Positions 14,886-23,875 of a DNA stretch of 64,000 nt are shown here, one piece after another. Position 1 is the stretch's first letter. Every line of letters begins with the position of its first letter. Location: assembly GCF_004365875.1 (NCBI RefSeq), contig NZ_SODF01000004.1, positions 412,299 to 476,298 on the forward strand, in the 5' to 3' direction. This DNA is from Kribbella kalugense (GTDB taxonomy: Bacteria; Actinomycetota; Actinomycetes; Propionibacteriales; Kribbellaceae). The notes below the pieces were generated by a model. The model saw only the letters and a program-made list of their open reading frames with translations. It searched no databases and was not told the DNA's origin. The translations under genes were made by a program, and so were the position numbers.

Positions 14886-16874
14886 TTGACTGACACCAAG
14901 CTCCGCTGGGGCATTATCGGCACCGGCAACATCGCTTCCCGGTTCGCCAGCCAGGTGCCGACGTCGAAGACCAACGAGGTCGTCGCCGTCGGCAGCCGGT
15001 CCCTCGAGTCGGCGAACACCTTCGCCGACAAGTGGGACATCGCGAACCGGCACGCGTCGTACGACGACCTGCTGGCCGACGAGTCCGTCGACGCGGTCTA
15101 CATCGCCACTCCGCACCCGATGCACGTCGAGTGGGCGATCAAGACCGCCGAGGCCGGCAAGCACGTGCTGTGCGAGAAACCGCTCGCGATCAACCGGGCC
15201 TGGTCGGAGGCGATGATCGAGGCCGCCGTACGCAACGACGTCTTCCTGATGGAGGCGTACATGTACCGGTGCCTGCCGCAGACCAAGCTGGTCGCCCAGC
15301 TGGTCCGCGACGGCGAGCTCGGCACCGTCCACCAGATCCAGGCCACCTTCGCGTTCGCCGCGGGCTTCCGGCCGGAGAGCCGGATCTTCGCCGACGAACT
15401 GGCCGGCGGCGGCATCCTCGACGTCGGCGGCTACCCGGTGTCGTACGCACGGCTGATCGCCGGCATCGCGGCCGGGCAGCCGTTCGCCGACCCGGCCGCG
15501 GTCAGCGCGGTCGGGCACGTCGGCGAGACCGGCGTGGACGAGTGGACGGTGGCGACGCTGTTCTTCGACGGCGGCGTCACCGCGCAGGTCAGCACCGGCG
15601 TACGGCTGTCCGACCGGAACCAGGTCCGGATCTTCGGCAGCGAGGGGTACCTCGTCGTCGAGGACCCGTGGTTCGGCGGCGACGGCAAGCCGACCCACGT
15701 CACGCTGCACAAGGTGGGGGAGGAGCCGCGGGACATCTCCGCGGAGCCGGCCCTCATCTACGCGGCGGAGGCCGAGGCCGTGCAGGCCGCAGTACAGGCC
15801 GGTGCGAAGCAGGCGCCGGAGATGAGCTGGGCCGACACACTCGGCAACCTCACCGTCCAGGACCAGTGGCGGGCGGCGATCGGGCAGCAGTACGCGAGCG
15901 AGCGGGACGACGCGAAGGTCCCGACCGCGACCGGACGACCGCTGGCCCGGCGCGACGACGCCCCGATGACGTACGGCAAGGTGCCCGGCCTGGACAAGCA
16001 GGTGTCCCGGCTCGTCATGGGTGTGGACAACCAGCAGACGCTGCCGCACGCCGCGGTGATCTTCGACGACTTCGTCGAGCGCGGCGGTACGACGTTCGAC
16101 ACGGCGTACATCTACGGCGGTGGACGCGGCGAGCGGCTCCTCGGCCAGTGGATGAAGTCCCGTGGCAACCGCGACGACGTGGTCGTGATCGGCAAGGGTG
16201 CGCACACCCCGCACTGCAACCCGGAGTCGATCACCCGGCAGCTGCACGAGAGCCTGGAGCGGCTGCAGACCGACCACGTCGATCTGTACCTGATGCACCG
16301 CGACAACGAGGAGATCGGTGTCTCGGAGTTCGTCGACGTCATGGACGAGCACTTCAAGGCCGGCCGGATCAAGGCGTACGGCGGCTCCAACTGGTCGCTG
16401 GAACGCTTCGACGAGGCCAACGCGTACGCCGAGGCAAACAGCAAGCAGCCGTTCACGCTGCTCAGCAACCACCTCAGCCTCGCCCGGGCGTACGACGTAC
16501 CGTGGGCCGGCTGCCGGCATGTGTCGGACGACGAATCGCAGGCCTGGTTGCGGGAGCGGCAGGTCGCCCTGTTCCCGTGGTCGAGCCAGGCACGCGGGTT
16601 CTTCACCGGCCGGGCCAAGCCGGAGGACACCTCGGACTCCGAGCTCGTGCGCTGCTTCTACTCCGACGAGAACTTCCGCCGGCTGGACCGCGCGCGGGAG
16701 CTGGCGAAGGCCAAGGGAGTCGAGCCGACCGCGATCGCTTTGGCGTGGCTGCTGCACCAGCCGTATCCTGTATTTCCGCTGATCGGGCCGCGGCACGTCA
16801 GCGAAACACGCACCTCGACACCGGGTCTTTCGGTGTCGTTGACCGAGGACGAAGTGGCCTACCTCACGTCCTGA
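14886..16874 (+). CDS. Fused Gfo/Idh/MocA oxidoreductase and aldo/keto reductase
   Basis: 662 residues with two complete oxidoreductase modules. Residues 1 to about 345 form a Gfo/Idh/MocA dehydrogenase: nucleotide site GIIGTGNIA, then VLCEKPLAINR with the conserved EKP. From about residue 357 an aldo/keto reductase follows, with all four catalytic residues placed as usual: Asp in TTFDTAY, Tyr in YIYGGG, Lys in VIGKGAH and His in YLMHRDN. A single reading frame covers both with a short linker, so this is not a frameshift. The start is TTG. Position after an ABC sugar importer suggests two coupled redox steps on a sugar. Confidence 0.9.
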   Translation: MTDTKLRWGIIGTGNIASRFASQVPTSKTNEVVAVGSRSLESANTFADKWDIANRHASYDDLLADESVDAVYIATPHPMHVEWAIKTAEAGKHVLCEKPLAINRAWSEAMIEAAVRNDVFLMEAYMYRCLPQTKLVAQLVRDGELGTVHQIQATFAFAAGFRPESRIFADELAGGGILDVGGYPVSYARLIAGIAAGQPFADPAAVSAVGHVGETGVDEWTVATLFFDGGVTAQVSTGVRLSDRNQVRIFGSEGYLVVEDPWFGGDGKPTHVTLHKVGEEPRDISAEPALIYAAEAEAVQAAVQAGAKQAPEMSWADTLGNLTVQDQWRAAIGQQYASERDDAKVPTATGRPLARRDDAPMTYGKVPGLDKQVSRLVMGVDNQQTLPHAAVIFDDFVERGGTTFDTAYIYGGGRGERLLGQWMKSRGNRDDVVVIGKGAHTPHCNPESITRQLHESLERLQTDHVDLYLMHRDNEEIGVSEFVDVMDEHFKAGRIKAYGGSNWSLERFDEANAYAEANSKQPFTLLSNHLSLARAYDVPWAGCRHVSDDESQAWLRERQVALFPWSSQARGFFTGRAKPEDTSDSELVRCFYSDENFRRLDRARELAKAKGVEPTAIALAWLLHQPYPVFPLIGPRHVSETRTSTPGLSVSLTEDEVAYLTS

Positions 16875-16881
16875 AGCCGAA

Positions 16882-16910
16882 TTGGTGGCTCGCTGACACC
16901 CATGTAACAT
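16882..16910 (+). promoter_or_regulatory. Sigma-70-type promoter of rpmB
   Basis: TTGGTG and TAACAT are separated by 17 bases and end 36 bp before the rpmB start. The -10 is embedded in the palindrome ccatg-taa-catgg (16900-16912), itself flanked by tgacacc (16894) and ggtgtca (16919). The nested dyads could bind a regulator. Confidence 0.6.
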
Positions 16911-16946
16911 GGTCTGTCGGTGTCACGACCCTGAACACGGAGAATC

Positions 16947-17168
16947 ATGTCTAAGAAGTGCGATGTCTGCGGCAAGCAGCCGACGTTCGGCAACAGCGTT
17001 GCCCGCTTGGGTAAGGGCGCGATGATCCGGCGGGTCAAGGCTCGTACGCCCCGCCGTTTCAACCCCAACATCCAGCCGGTCCGGGCGATCATCAAGGGAA
17101 CCCCGACCAAGCTGAAGGTGTGCACCTCCTGCATCAAGGCGGGAAAGGTCCAGCGCGTCGTCGGCTGA
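16947..17168 (+). CDS. rpmB: 50S ribosomal protein L28
   Basis: 73 residues. The zinc-binding type of L28 is shown by CDVCG at the N terminus and CTSC near residue 58; the core RRFNPNIQPVRAI is diagnostic. L28 helps assemble the large subunit and sits near the exit site. It is a single-gene unit with its own promoter and a terminator at 17201. Zinc-type L28 often coexists with a zinc-free paralog elsewhere; none is in this window. Confidence 0.97.
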   Translation: MSKKCDVCGKQPTFGNSVARLGKGAMIRRVKARTPRRFNPNIQPVRAIIKGTPTKLKVCTSCIKAGKVQRVVG

Positions 17169-17200
17169 CCTCAGCTTTCCTCCGTGTAGGGCCTTCGAAC

Positions 17201-17226
17201 AGGCGTCCGGCTAACCCCGGGCGCCT
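17201..17226 (+). terminator. Factor-independent terminator after rpmB
   Basis: A 10-bp stem with one G-U pair, aggcgtccgg/ccgggcgcct, and a 6-base loop is followed by a T-rich stretch (cttcgtgttt). It lies 33 bp after the rpmB stop and before the convergent methyltransferase gene, so it may serve both strands. Confidence 0.7.
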
Positions 17227-17240
17227 CTTCGTGTTTCCGT

Positions 17241-18236
17241 TTAATGCTTCCGGGCGACGACGGTGATCTCGTTCCGGTTGTGATGCAGCTGCCGCGCGTG
17301 CAGGACGTCGTACCCCTGCCGGAGCACGTCCAGGCCGCGCCGGGCGCCGTCGAGCGGGTTCTTCCCGCCGCCCTTCAGCGTCACGACCGCCAATCCGCCG
17401 CTGGCCAGGTGGCCGGCCGCGTCGAGCATCATCCGGGCGCTCAGCTCCTGGTCCATCCGCATGTCGTTCACCACCACGTCGAACCGCACCCGGTTGGCCG
17501 CGAAAAACCGGCCCGCCGTCGTCGCCTCGTGATGGATCCGGCGATCGCCCCGCAGCCGCGGGTCCAGCGAACCCGGGTCCACCGACCACACCTCCTGCCC
17601 GTGCTGCCGCAGGATCCGCGTCCAGCCGCCCGGTGAGGCGCCGAGGTCGACCGCCTTCCCAGCCGCCGGCAACTCCAGCCCGAAGGTCGCGATCGCTTCC
17701 TCGAGCTTGAACTCGGACCGCGAAACCCGCTCGTCTCCACGAGCCAGCCGCATCCGCCCACCCGGCCAGTCCGACAAGCTGTCCGCCAGCCGGTTCACAC
17801 CGATGACCAACTGCTTCCCGGCTACGACTCCGGACACGACGACGTCCTGCCCGGATCGGGTGCTCGTCACCCCACGACTGGCCAGCGCGTCGACGATCAG
17901 GTGGTGGTACGAGCTACCGGTGCCATCCACCCAGGTCTGCACCGCGACCGACTTGGCCGAGATCTCCTCCAGCAGCGTCGTCGCGAGCTCGGACTCGGTC
18001 GGCAGGTCGTCCAGCGGGTAGCCGGCGATCTCCCGGGTCAGGTGCCGGACGAACATGATGCGGCCTTCGTCACACGCCGCCGCGAACTCCTCGACCGGAA
18101 CCGCGGTGTCGGCCAGCCGGGCCACCTCGGCCCCGAGCCGCTCGAACCGGTGCTCACCAGGAAACGCCTCGCGGATCTCGCGGACCGCGTACCGGTAACT
18201 GTCGGACGCGAACGAGAACAGAACGGAGCGAGGCAC
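17241..18236 (-). CDS. FtsJ/RrmJ-type SAM-dependent methyltransferase
   Basis: About 331 residues. The N-terminal half has a THUMP-like layout without strong motifs. The C-terminal half is a Rossmann methyltransferase: SAM motif I VDLGASPGGWTRIL near residue 207, then the acidic VNDMRMD and the late KGGGKNP. This matches RlmM/FtsJ-like RNA 2'-O-methyltransferases, so the substrate is probably rRNA or tRNA; the exact target is not shown. The GTG start at 18236 avoids extending into the divergent DAK2 gene. It ends 15 bp past the rpmB terminator, convergent with rpmB. Confidence 0.85.
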   Translation of the reverse strand: MPRSVLFSFASDSYRYAVREIREAFPGEHRFERLGAEVARLADTAVPVEEFAAACDEGRIMFVRHLTREIAGYPLDDLPTESELATTLLEEISAKSVAVQTWVDGTGSSYHHLIVDALASRGVTSTRSGQDVVVSGVVAGKQLVIGVNRLADSLSDWPGGRMRLARGDERVSRSEFKLEEAIATFGLELPAAGKAVDLGASPGGWTRILRQHGQEVWSVDPGSLDPRLRGDRRIHHEATTAGRFFAANRVRFDVVVNDMRMDQELSARMMLDAAGHLASGGLAVVTLKGGGKNPLDGARRGLDVLRQGYDVLHARQLHHNRNEITVVARKH

Positions 18237-18273
18237 AGCACATGGTAAACGGACAGGTACTAACCTTCCGGGC

Positions 18274-19887
18274 GTGGAGGAATTGACGGTCGAGGTGTTG
18301 CGGGCGTGGGCCCGGACGGCGCTGGTCGAGCTCGGGCGGGCGCGGACCGAGATCGACGAGCTGAACGTGTACCCGGTGCCCGACGGCGACACCGGGACGA
18401 ACCTCTACCTGACCTGGGAAGCCGCCTGCGACGCGCTGCCCAAGGGCGAGCTGACCTTTACCGAGGCGATCCAGGCCTTCGGCCGCGGCGCCCTGCTCGG
18501 CGCCCGCGGGAACTCCGGCGTGATCACTTCCCAGCTGATCCGCGCCTGCGGCCTCCGCCTCAACGAGAACCTCCCGCGCGACCGCGAGAACGGCGTACTC
18601 GCGGATCCCCGGATGAGTGAGCCGGCCGCCTTCGCCGACGCCCTCAAGTACGCCGCCGACGCCGCGTACGGCGCGGTCGCCCAGCCGGTCGAAGGCACCA
18701 TGCTGACCGTCGCCCGCGCTGCCGCCACCGGCGCGATGACCGCCGCGAACGACGGCAAGAGCCTCGCCGACGTCTGCCTGGCCGCGGTCGCATCCGCCAG
18801 GCAGGCCCTCACCAAGACGACCGACCAGCTGGCTGTACTCCGTCGTGCGGGGGTCGTGGACGCCGGGGGAGCCGGGCTCGTCGTGATCCTCGGCGCGATG
18901 GAATCCGTACTCACTGGGCAGTACGTGCGGGTCGACGTACCGGCCAGGGTCGAGCCGCAGGGCGAAAGCGCCGAGAGCCAGGACGGGCCGGCGTACGAGG
19001 TGATGTTCCTGCTCGACGCGACCGACGACAAGATCGGCGACTTCCGGCAGACCCTGGCCGGGCTCGGCGACTCGGTCGTGGTGGTCGGCGGCGACGGACT
19101 CTGGAACGTGCACGTCCACACCGATGACGTCGGCGCCGCGATCGAGCACGGCATCGACATCGGCCGCCCGCACCGGATCCGGGTCACTCACTTCGCAGAC
19201 CAGGCCCACCAGCACGAGCCGATCCGGAGCCGGGCCGTGATCGCGGTCGTCGCCGGTGAGGGGCTGGCCGACCTGTTCACCGAGGCCGGCGCGCATGTCA
19301 TCAGAGGCGGTCCCGGTCGGCGGTGCTCGACCGGTGAACTGCTGCAGGCGATCGAGGTGTCGCAGGCCCCCGAGATCGTGATCCTGCCGAACGACAAGGA
19401 CTCGATCGCGGTCGCCGAGGCCGCCGCCACCGCGGCCCGTCAGGACGGGATCCGGGTCGCCGTGATCCCGACCCGCGCGCAGGTCCAGGGTCTGGCCGCG
19501 ATCGCCGTCCACGACCCGGAACGCAGCTTCGACGACGACGTCGTACACCTGTCCGCAGCCGCCGGGCAGACCCGGCACGGCGCGGTCACGATCGCGGTGA
19601 AGGACGCCTGGACGATGGCCGGCCGGTGCCAGATCGGCGACGCGCTCGGCGTGGTCGACGGCGACTTCGCGCTGATCACCGACGACCTGGAGACGGCCGC
19701 GTTCGGTGTCGTCGACCGGCTGCTCGGCGGTGGCGGCGAGCTGCTCACGATCGTCACCGGCCTGGACGCGGATCCTGGCCTGGCCGAGGCTGTGGAGCGG
19801 CATGTACGCCGCCAACGCAAAGATGTCGACGTCGTGGTGTACGACGGAGGGCAGGACAGGTACCCGCTGCTGATCGGGGTGGAATGA
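18274..19887 (+). CDS. DAK2-domain protein, FakA/YloV-like
   Basis: 537 residues with GTG start. An N-terminal DAK2 kinase domain shows NVYPVPDGDTGTN near residue 30, GARGNSGVI near 78, EGTMLTVAR near 145 and DAGGAGL near 195. A middle domain and a C-terminal DegV-like segment end YPLLIGVE. The family includes FakA, the ATP-binding subunit of fatty-acid kinase, which works with lipid-binding FakB proteins; no fakB is adjacent. It overlaps recG by four bases (ATGA), an arrangement conserved across actinobacteria. Confidence 0.9.
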   Translation: MEELTVEVLRAWARTALVELGRARTEIDELNVYPVPDGDTGTNLYLTWEAACDALPKGELTFTEAIQAFGRGALLGARGNSGVITSQLIRACGLRLNENLPRDRENGVLADPRMSEPAAFADALKYAADAAYGAVAQPVEGTMLTVARAAATGAMTAANDGKSLADVCLAAVASARQALTKTTDQLAVLRRAGVVDAGGAGLVVILGAMESVLTGQYVRVDVPARVEPQGESAESQDGPAYEVMFLLDATDDKIGDFRQTLAGLGDSVVVVGGDGLWNVHVHTDDVGAAIEHGIDIGRPHRIRVTHFADQAHQHEPIRSRAVIAVVAGEGLADLFTEAGAHVIRGGPGRRCSTGELLQAIEVSQAPEIVILPNDKDSIAVAEAAATAARQDGIRVAVIPTRAQVQGLAAIAVHDPERSFDDDVVHLSAAAGQTRHGAVTIAVKDAWTMAGRCQIGDALGVVDGDFALITDDLETAAFGVVDRLLGGGGELLTIVTGLDADPGLAEAVERHVRRQRKDVDVVVYDGGQDRYPLLIGVE

Positions 19888-22130
19888 GAAGCGATACGGA
19901 CCGGAAGCTCCGAGACTTCCTCGGCGCGAAGACGGCCAAGACCTTCGCGGACGTGCTCGAGATCGAGACCGTCGGCGAACTGCTGCGGCACTACCCGCGG
20001 CGGTACCTGAAGAAGGGTGAGCTGACCCCGTTCGACGAGCTGGAGGTCGGCGACCAGGCGACCGTCAACGGCCGGGTCAAGAAGGTCACCGTGCGGTCCC
20101 TGGACACCAAGGCCGACATCCCGCTGGCCGACGTACAGAAGTGGGCTCGGCGCAAGACGCTGACGAAGGTCGTCGTCACCGACGGGCGCCGTGATCTGGA
20201 GCTGGCGTTCTTCAACCAGCCCTGGCTGGCGACCAAGCTGACGCCTGGCACCGCGGCCCTGTTCTGGGGCGAGGTGACGATGTTCCGCGACACCATGCAG
20301 CTGAAGGGCCCGGGCACCGAGATCCTCGAGTCCGAGGACCTGACCGAGGCCGAGATCGAACGCCGGGCCAGGCCGTTCCGCCCGCTCTACCCGGCGACCG
20401 CGAAGTTGCCGACCGCAACGATCGAGCGGTCCGTCAAGATCGTGCTGGACAGTCTGGACGAGCGGATCGACGACCCGATCCCGGACCTGATCCTGCGCAA
20501 CGAGAAGCTGTTCGGTCTGCGTGAAGCCTTGCAAAAGGTGCATCTGCCGGACACCGAGAAGGACATCGAGGACGCTCAGAAGCGGTTCCGGTTCGAGGAA
20601 GCGCTGGTGATGCAGACGATCCTGGCTCAGCGGCGAGCGGTGACCGACGCGCTGAACGCCGTACCCCGGCCGCGCACGCCAGGTGGTCTGCTCGACGACT
20701 TCGACAAGCGGCTGCCGTTCGAGCTCACCGAGGGGCAGTCCGAGGTGGGCGAGGAGATCTTCGCCGATCTGGCCCGCCCGCACCCGATGCACCGCCTGCT
20801 GCAGGGTGAGGTTGGTTCCGGCAAGACCGTGGTCGCGCTGCGGGCGATGCTGTCCGTCGTCGACAACGGCGGTCAGGCGGCGCTACTCGCTCCGACCGAA
20901 GTGCTGGCCGTGCAGCATCACAAGACGCTCACCAAGATGCTCGGGGATCTGGCCGAGCAGGGCATGCTCGGCGGCGCGGAGCACGCGACCAAGGTTGCCC
21001 TCCTGACCGGTTCGCTGAACGCGGCAGGCCGCCGTACGGCGATGCTCGATGCCGCCAGTGGCGCCGCGGGGATCGTGGTCGGGACGCATGCACTGCTCGA
21101 GGACAAGGTCCAGTTCGCGGATCTCGGGCTCGTGGTGGTCGACGAGCAGCACCGGTTCGGGGTCGAGCAGCGGGCCGCGCTGAGCGCGAAGTCCGGCGAC
21201 AACACCCCGCACGTGCTGGTCATGACCGCGACCCCGATCCCGCGGACCGTGGCGATGACGGTGTTCGGCGACCTCGCGGTCTCGACGCTGACCCAGCTCC
21301 CGGCCGGCCGGTCGCCGATCCAGTCGTCGGTCGTCCCCGCCAAGGAGAAGCCGGAGTGGCTGCAGCGAGCCTGGACCCGGGTCCGCGAGGAGGTCGGCAA
21401 GGGCCACCAGGTGTACGTCGTCTGCCCGCGGATCGGGGACGACGTCAAGAACGCGACCGACGAGGAAGGCGAGTTCGCGGCGGGCGAGGAGGAGCAGGGC
21501 GGCAAGAAGCAGCAGGCCCGGCCGCCGATCTCGGTCATGCAGGTGTCCGAGGCGCTGGCCGAGATCCTGCCCGACCTCCGGGTCGAGATCCTGCACGGCC
21601 GGCTGCCCGCGGACGAGAAGGACGCGGTGATGTCGCGGTTCGCGGCCGGTGACATCGACGTACTGATCGCGACGACGGTGATCGAGGTCGGTGTCGACGT
21701 ACCGAATGCCTCGACGATGGTGATCATGGACGCCGACCGGTTCGGCATCTCCCAGCTGCACCAGCTGCGCGGCCGGGTCGGGCGAGGCAAGGTGCAGGGG
21801 CTGTGCCTGCTGGTGACCGACCTCTGGCCGGGGTCGAAGTCGTACGGGCGCTTGGACGCGGTGGCGTCCACGACGGACGGGTTCGAGCTGTCCCGGATCG
21901 ACCTGGAGACCCGCCGCGAGGGCGACGTACTCGGCGTGGCGCAATCCGGGCGGCGGAGCAGTCTGAAGCTGCTGAGCGTGCTGCGGGACGAGGACGTCAT
22001 CCTCGCCGCCCGGCATGTCGCGAACTCGATCGTGTCGGTGGACGCCGACCTGGCCGAGTACCCGGTGCTGGGGGCCGCAGTACGCAGCGCTTTGGAGTCG
22101 GAGACCACCGAATACCTGGAGAAGACCTGA
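19884..22130 (+). CDS. recG: ATP-dependent DNA helicase RecG
   Basis: 748 residues from the ATG overlapping the DAK2 stop. An N-terminal wedge/OB domain (ELEVGDQATVNGRVKKV near residues 45-60) precedes the helicase core: GEVGSGKT near 310, DEQHRFG near 420, TATPIPRT near 450, then ATTVIEVGVDVPNA and QLRGRVGRG in the second domain. RecG reverses stalled forks and processes branched DNA. An acidic, Gln/Lys-rich insert (around residues 525-555) interrupts the second helicase domain, longer than in E. coli. rsmD follows with TGATG overlap. Confidence 0.96.
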   Translation: MRSDTDRKLRDFLGAKTAKTFADVLEIETVGELLRHYPRRYLKKGELTPFDELEVGDQATVNGRVKKVTVRSLDTKADIPLADVQKWARRKTLTKVVVTDGRRDLELAFFNQPWLATKLTPGTAALFWGEVTMFRDTMQLKGPGTEILESEDLTEAEIERRARPFRPLYPATAKLPTATIERSVKIVLDSLDERIDDPIPDLILRNEKLFGLREALQKVHLPDTEKDIEDAQKRFRFEEALVMQTILAQRRAVTDALNAVPRPRTPGGLLDDFDKRLPFELTEGQSEVGEEIFADLARPHPMHRLLQGEVGSGKTVVALRAMLSVVDNGGQAALLAPTEVLAVQHHKTLTKMLGDLAEQGMLGGAEHATKVALLTGSLNAAGRRTAMLDAASGAAGIVVGTHALLEDKVQFADLGLVVVDEQHRFGVEQRAALSAKSGDNTPHVLVMTATPIPRTVAMTVFGDLAVSTLTQLPAGRSPIQSSVVPAKEKPEWLQRAWTRVREEVGKGHQVYVVCPRIGDDVKNATDEEGEFAAGEEEQGGKKQQARPPISVMQVSEALAEILPDLRVEILHGRLPADEKDAVMSRFAAGDIDVLIATTVIEVGVDVPNASTMVIMDADRFGISQLHQLRGRVGRGKVQGLCLLVTDLWPGSKSYGRLDAVASTTDGFELSRIDLETRREGDVLGVAQSGRRSSLKLLSVLRDEDVILAARHVANSIVSVDADLAEYPVLGAAVRSALESETTEYLEKT

Positions 22131-22687
22131 TGCGGATCGTCGGGGGAGCGGCCGGCGGCCGGCGGATCGTCGTACCGCCGGGAAGCGGGACGAGGCCGAC
22201 CGCGGATCGGGTCCGGGAGGCGCTGTTCTCGTCGCTCGAGTCGGAGTTCGGCAGCCTCCACGGGCTGGCGGTGCTGGATCTGTACGCCGGATCAGGGGCC
22301 ATCGGGCTCGAGGCGCTGTCCCGCGGGGCGGCGAAGGCAGTGATGGTGGAGTCGGACCGGAAGGCGGCCGAGGTGGTCGCGACCAACGTTCGTACGGTCG
22401 GCCTGCCCGGAGCGACTGTTCTCACGCGACCGGTGGAGAAGGTTACTGCGGGTGACGCTCCGGCGGTGTTCGACCTGGTCTTCGCGGACCCGCCGTACAA
22501 GCTGGAGACGGTCGAGCTGCAGGACGTGCTGACCGATCTGGTCGCCAACGGGTGGCTGGCGGACGACGCGGTGGTGGTGGTCGAGCGCGGGAAACGGGAG
22601 CCGTGGGAGTGGCCGGAGGGGTTCGCCGCGTTGCGGGACCGCAAGTACGGCGAGGCCCGGCTTTGGTACGGTCACCGCCATGGCTAA
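22130..22687 (+). CDS. rsmD: 16S rRNA (guanine(966)-N2)-methyltransferase
   Basis: 185 residues. It begins MRIVGGAAGGRRI, the family's usual opening, then TRPTADRVREALF near residue 22. The SAM-binding LDLYAGSGAIGLEALSRGA lies near 47 and the catalytic FADPPY near 122. RsmD methylates G966 of 16S rRNA in the 30S particle. The start overlaps recG by one base, and the end overlaps coaD by eight bases. Confidence 0.96.
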   Translation: MRIVGGAAGGRRIVVPPGSGTRPTADRVREALFSSLESEFGSLHGLAVLDLYAGSGAIGLEALSRGAAKAVMVESDRKAAEVVATNVRTVGLPGATVLTRPVEKVTAGDAPAVFDLVFADPPYKLETVELQDVLTDLVANGWLADDAVVVVERGKREPWEWPEGFAALRDRKYGEARLWYGHRHG

Positions 22688-23150
22688 GGCGGTCTTTCCA
22701 GGGACCTTTGATCCGCCCACGGTCGGGCATCTCGACATCGTCACCCGGGCGGCCGCCGCCTTCGACGAGCTGATCGTCGCGACCGGGGTGAACCAGTCGA
22801 AGAACCGGCTGTTCGGCCCGCAGGAGCGGATCGAGATGCTCACCGAGTTGGTCGCGCCGTTCCCGAACGTCCGGATCGGCACCTTCGACGGGCTGCTGGT
22901 CGACTACTGCCGGGCCGAGGGCGCCGGCGTGATCGTGAAGGGCCTGCGCTCCGCCGCCGACTACGACTACGAGCTGCAGATGGCGCAGCTGAACCGGCGG
23001 ATGACCGGGGTCGACACGGTGTTCCTGCCGACCGCCCCGGAGAACGCTTTCATCTCGTCCAGCTGGGTCAAGGAGATCGCCCGCCTCGGCGGCGACGTGA
23101 GTACATTCGTGACCCCGGCTGTTCACTCACGGTTACTGGACATCCTCTAG
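22680..23150 (+). CDS. coaD: Phosphopantetheine adenylyltransferase
   Basis: 156 residues, standard length. The nucleotidyltransferase signature is FPGTFDPPTVGHLDIV at residues 6-21 (TxGH), and the C-terminal ISSSWVKEIARLGGDVS is family-specific. CoaD makes dephospho-CoA from ATP and phosphopantetheine. It starts inside the last codons of rsmD, an rsmD-coaD linkage found widely in bacteria. Confidence 0.97.
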   Translation: MAKAVFPGTFDPPTVGHLDIVTRAAAAFDELIVATGVNQSKNRLFGPQERIEMLTELVAPFPNVRIGTFDGLLVDYCRAEGAGVIVKGLRSAADYDYELQMAQLNRRMTGVDTVFLPTAPENAFISSSWVKEIARLGGDVSTFVTPAVHSRLLDIL

Positions 23151-23162
23151 GTTCACCCCGAA

Positions 23163-23192
23163 TTGGGCGACGGGCTGTGGACTTGGTAATGT
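23163..23192 (+). promoter_or_regulatory. Candidate promoter for the DUF177-rpmF unit
   Basis: TTGGGC and TAATGT are separated by 18 bases, about 60 bp before the DUF177 gene. A short perfect hairpin, ggtctc-gac-gagacc, follows at about 23201-23215 in the presumed leader. Confidence 0.45.
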
Positions 23193-23258
23193 GGATCACC
23201 GGTCTCGACGAGACCGAGTTCCTGCCTGCCCACGCCTGAAAGGTTCGTTCTGAGCGCC

Positions 23259-23795
23259 TTGGACCCACGGTCCCCACTCGTGATCGACACGCACGAGCTG
23301 GCACGCCGCGCCGGGTCCGAACGCGAAGTCACCTTTACGGCGCCGGCGCCGGCAGATCTCGGTATCGACGTGATCGGCGTCCCCGAAGGCGATCCGATCC
23401 AGTTCGATCTACGGCTGGAATCGGTGGTCGAAGGGGTGCTCGTCACCGGAACGGCCCGCGGCCGTCTGGTCGGGGAGTGCGCGCGGTGCCTGGTCGATAT
23501 CGAGGACGAGTTCCTCGCTGACGTCCAGGAGCTGTACGTCTACCCGGAGAGCGAAGCCGAGCCGGACGAGGCCAGCCGGATGGAGGGCGATCTGATCGCC
23601 CTCGAGCCGGTGCTGAGGGACCAGGTGGTGCTCGCACTGCCGTTCCAGCCGCTGTGTACGGACGACTGTCCGGGTCTGTGCCCCGAGTGCGGGGTTCGCC
23701 TGGCGGACGAGCCCGGCCACCAGCACGAGGACGGGGTCGACCCACGGTGGGCCGCCCTGGGCGGTTTGGTCCAGAACGACCAGCAGGACAACTGA
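23259..23795 (+). CDS. DUF177 (YceD) protein linked to L32
   Basis: 178 residues from a TTG. An in-frame CTG at 23250 lies six bases after an AAAGG site and would add three residues (giving SALDPRSPLV), so a rare CTG start is possible. The family's cysteine pattern appears as ECARCL near residue 70 and CTDDCPGLCPECG near 132. YceD proteins take part in 23S rRNA or 50S maturation and are almost always encoded before rpmF, as here. The gene starts a ribosome-linked unit with rpmF and rnc. Confidence 0.88.
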   Translation: MDPRSPLVIDTHELARRAGSEREVTFTAPAPADLGIDVIGVPEGDPIQFDLRLESVVEGVLVTGTARGRLVGECARCLVDIEDEFLADVQELYVYPESEAEPDEASRMEGDLIALEPVLRDQVVLALPFQPLCTDDCPGLCPECGVRLADEPGHQHEDGVDPRWAALGGLVQNDQQDN

Positions 23796-23875
23796 AAACC
23801 CGTAGTACCAGTCATAGATACGTCAGCTAGCCGGCCGGGTCCACCAGCCCCCGGCCGAACCGAGGAGTCATAACC

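Noticed and set aside
14745..16910. A 721-codon minus-strand open frame over the Gfo/AKR gene
   Set aside because: Composition is that of an antisense shadow; the plus strand has two complete enzyme domains.
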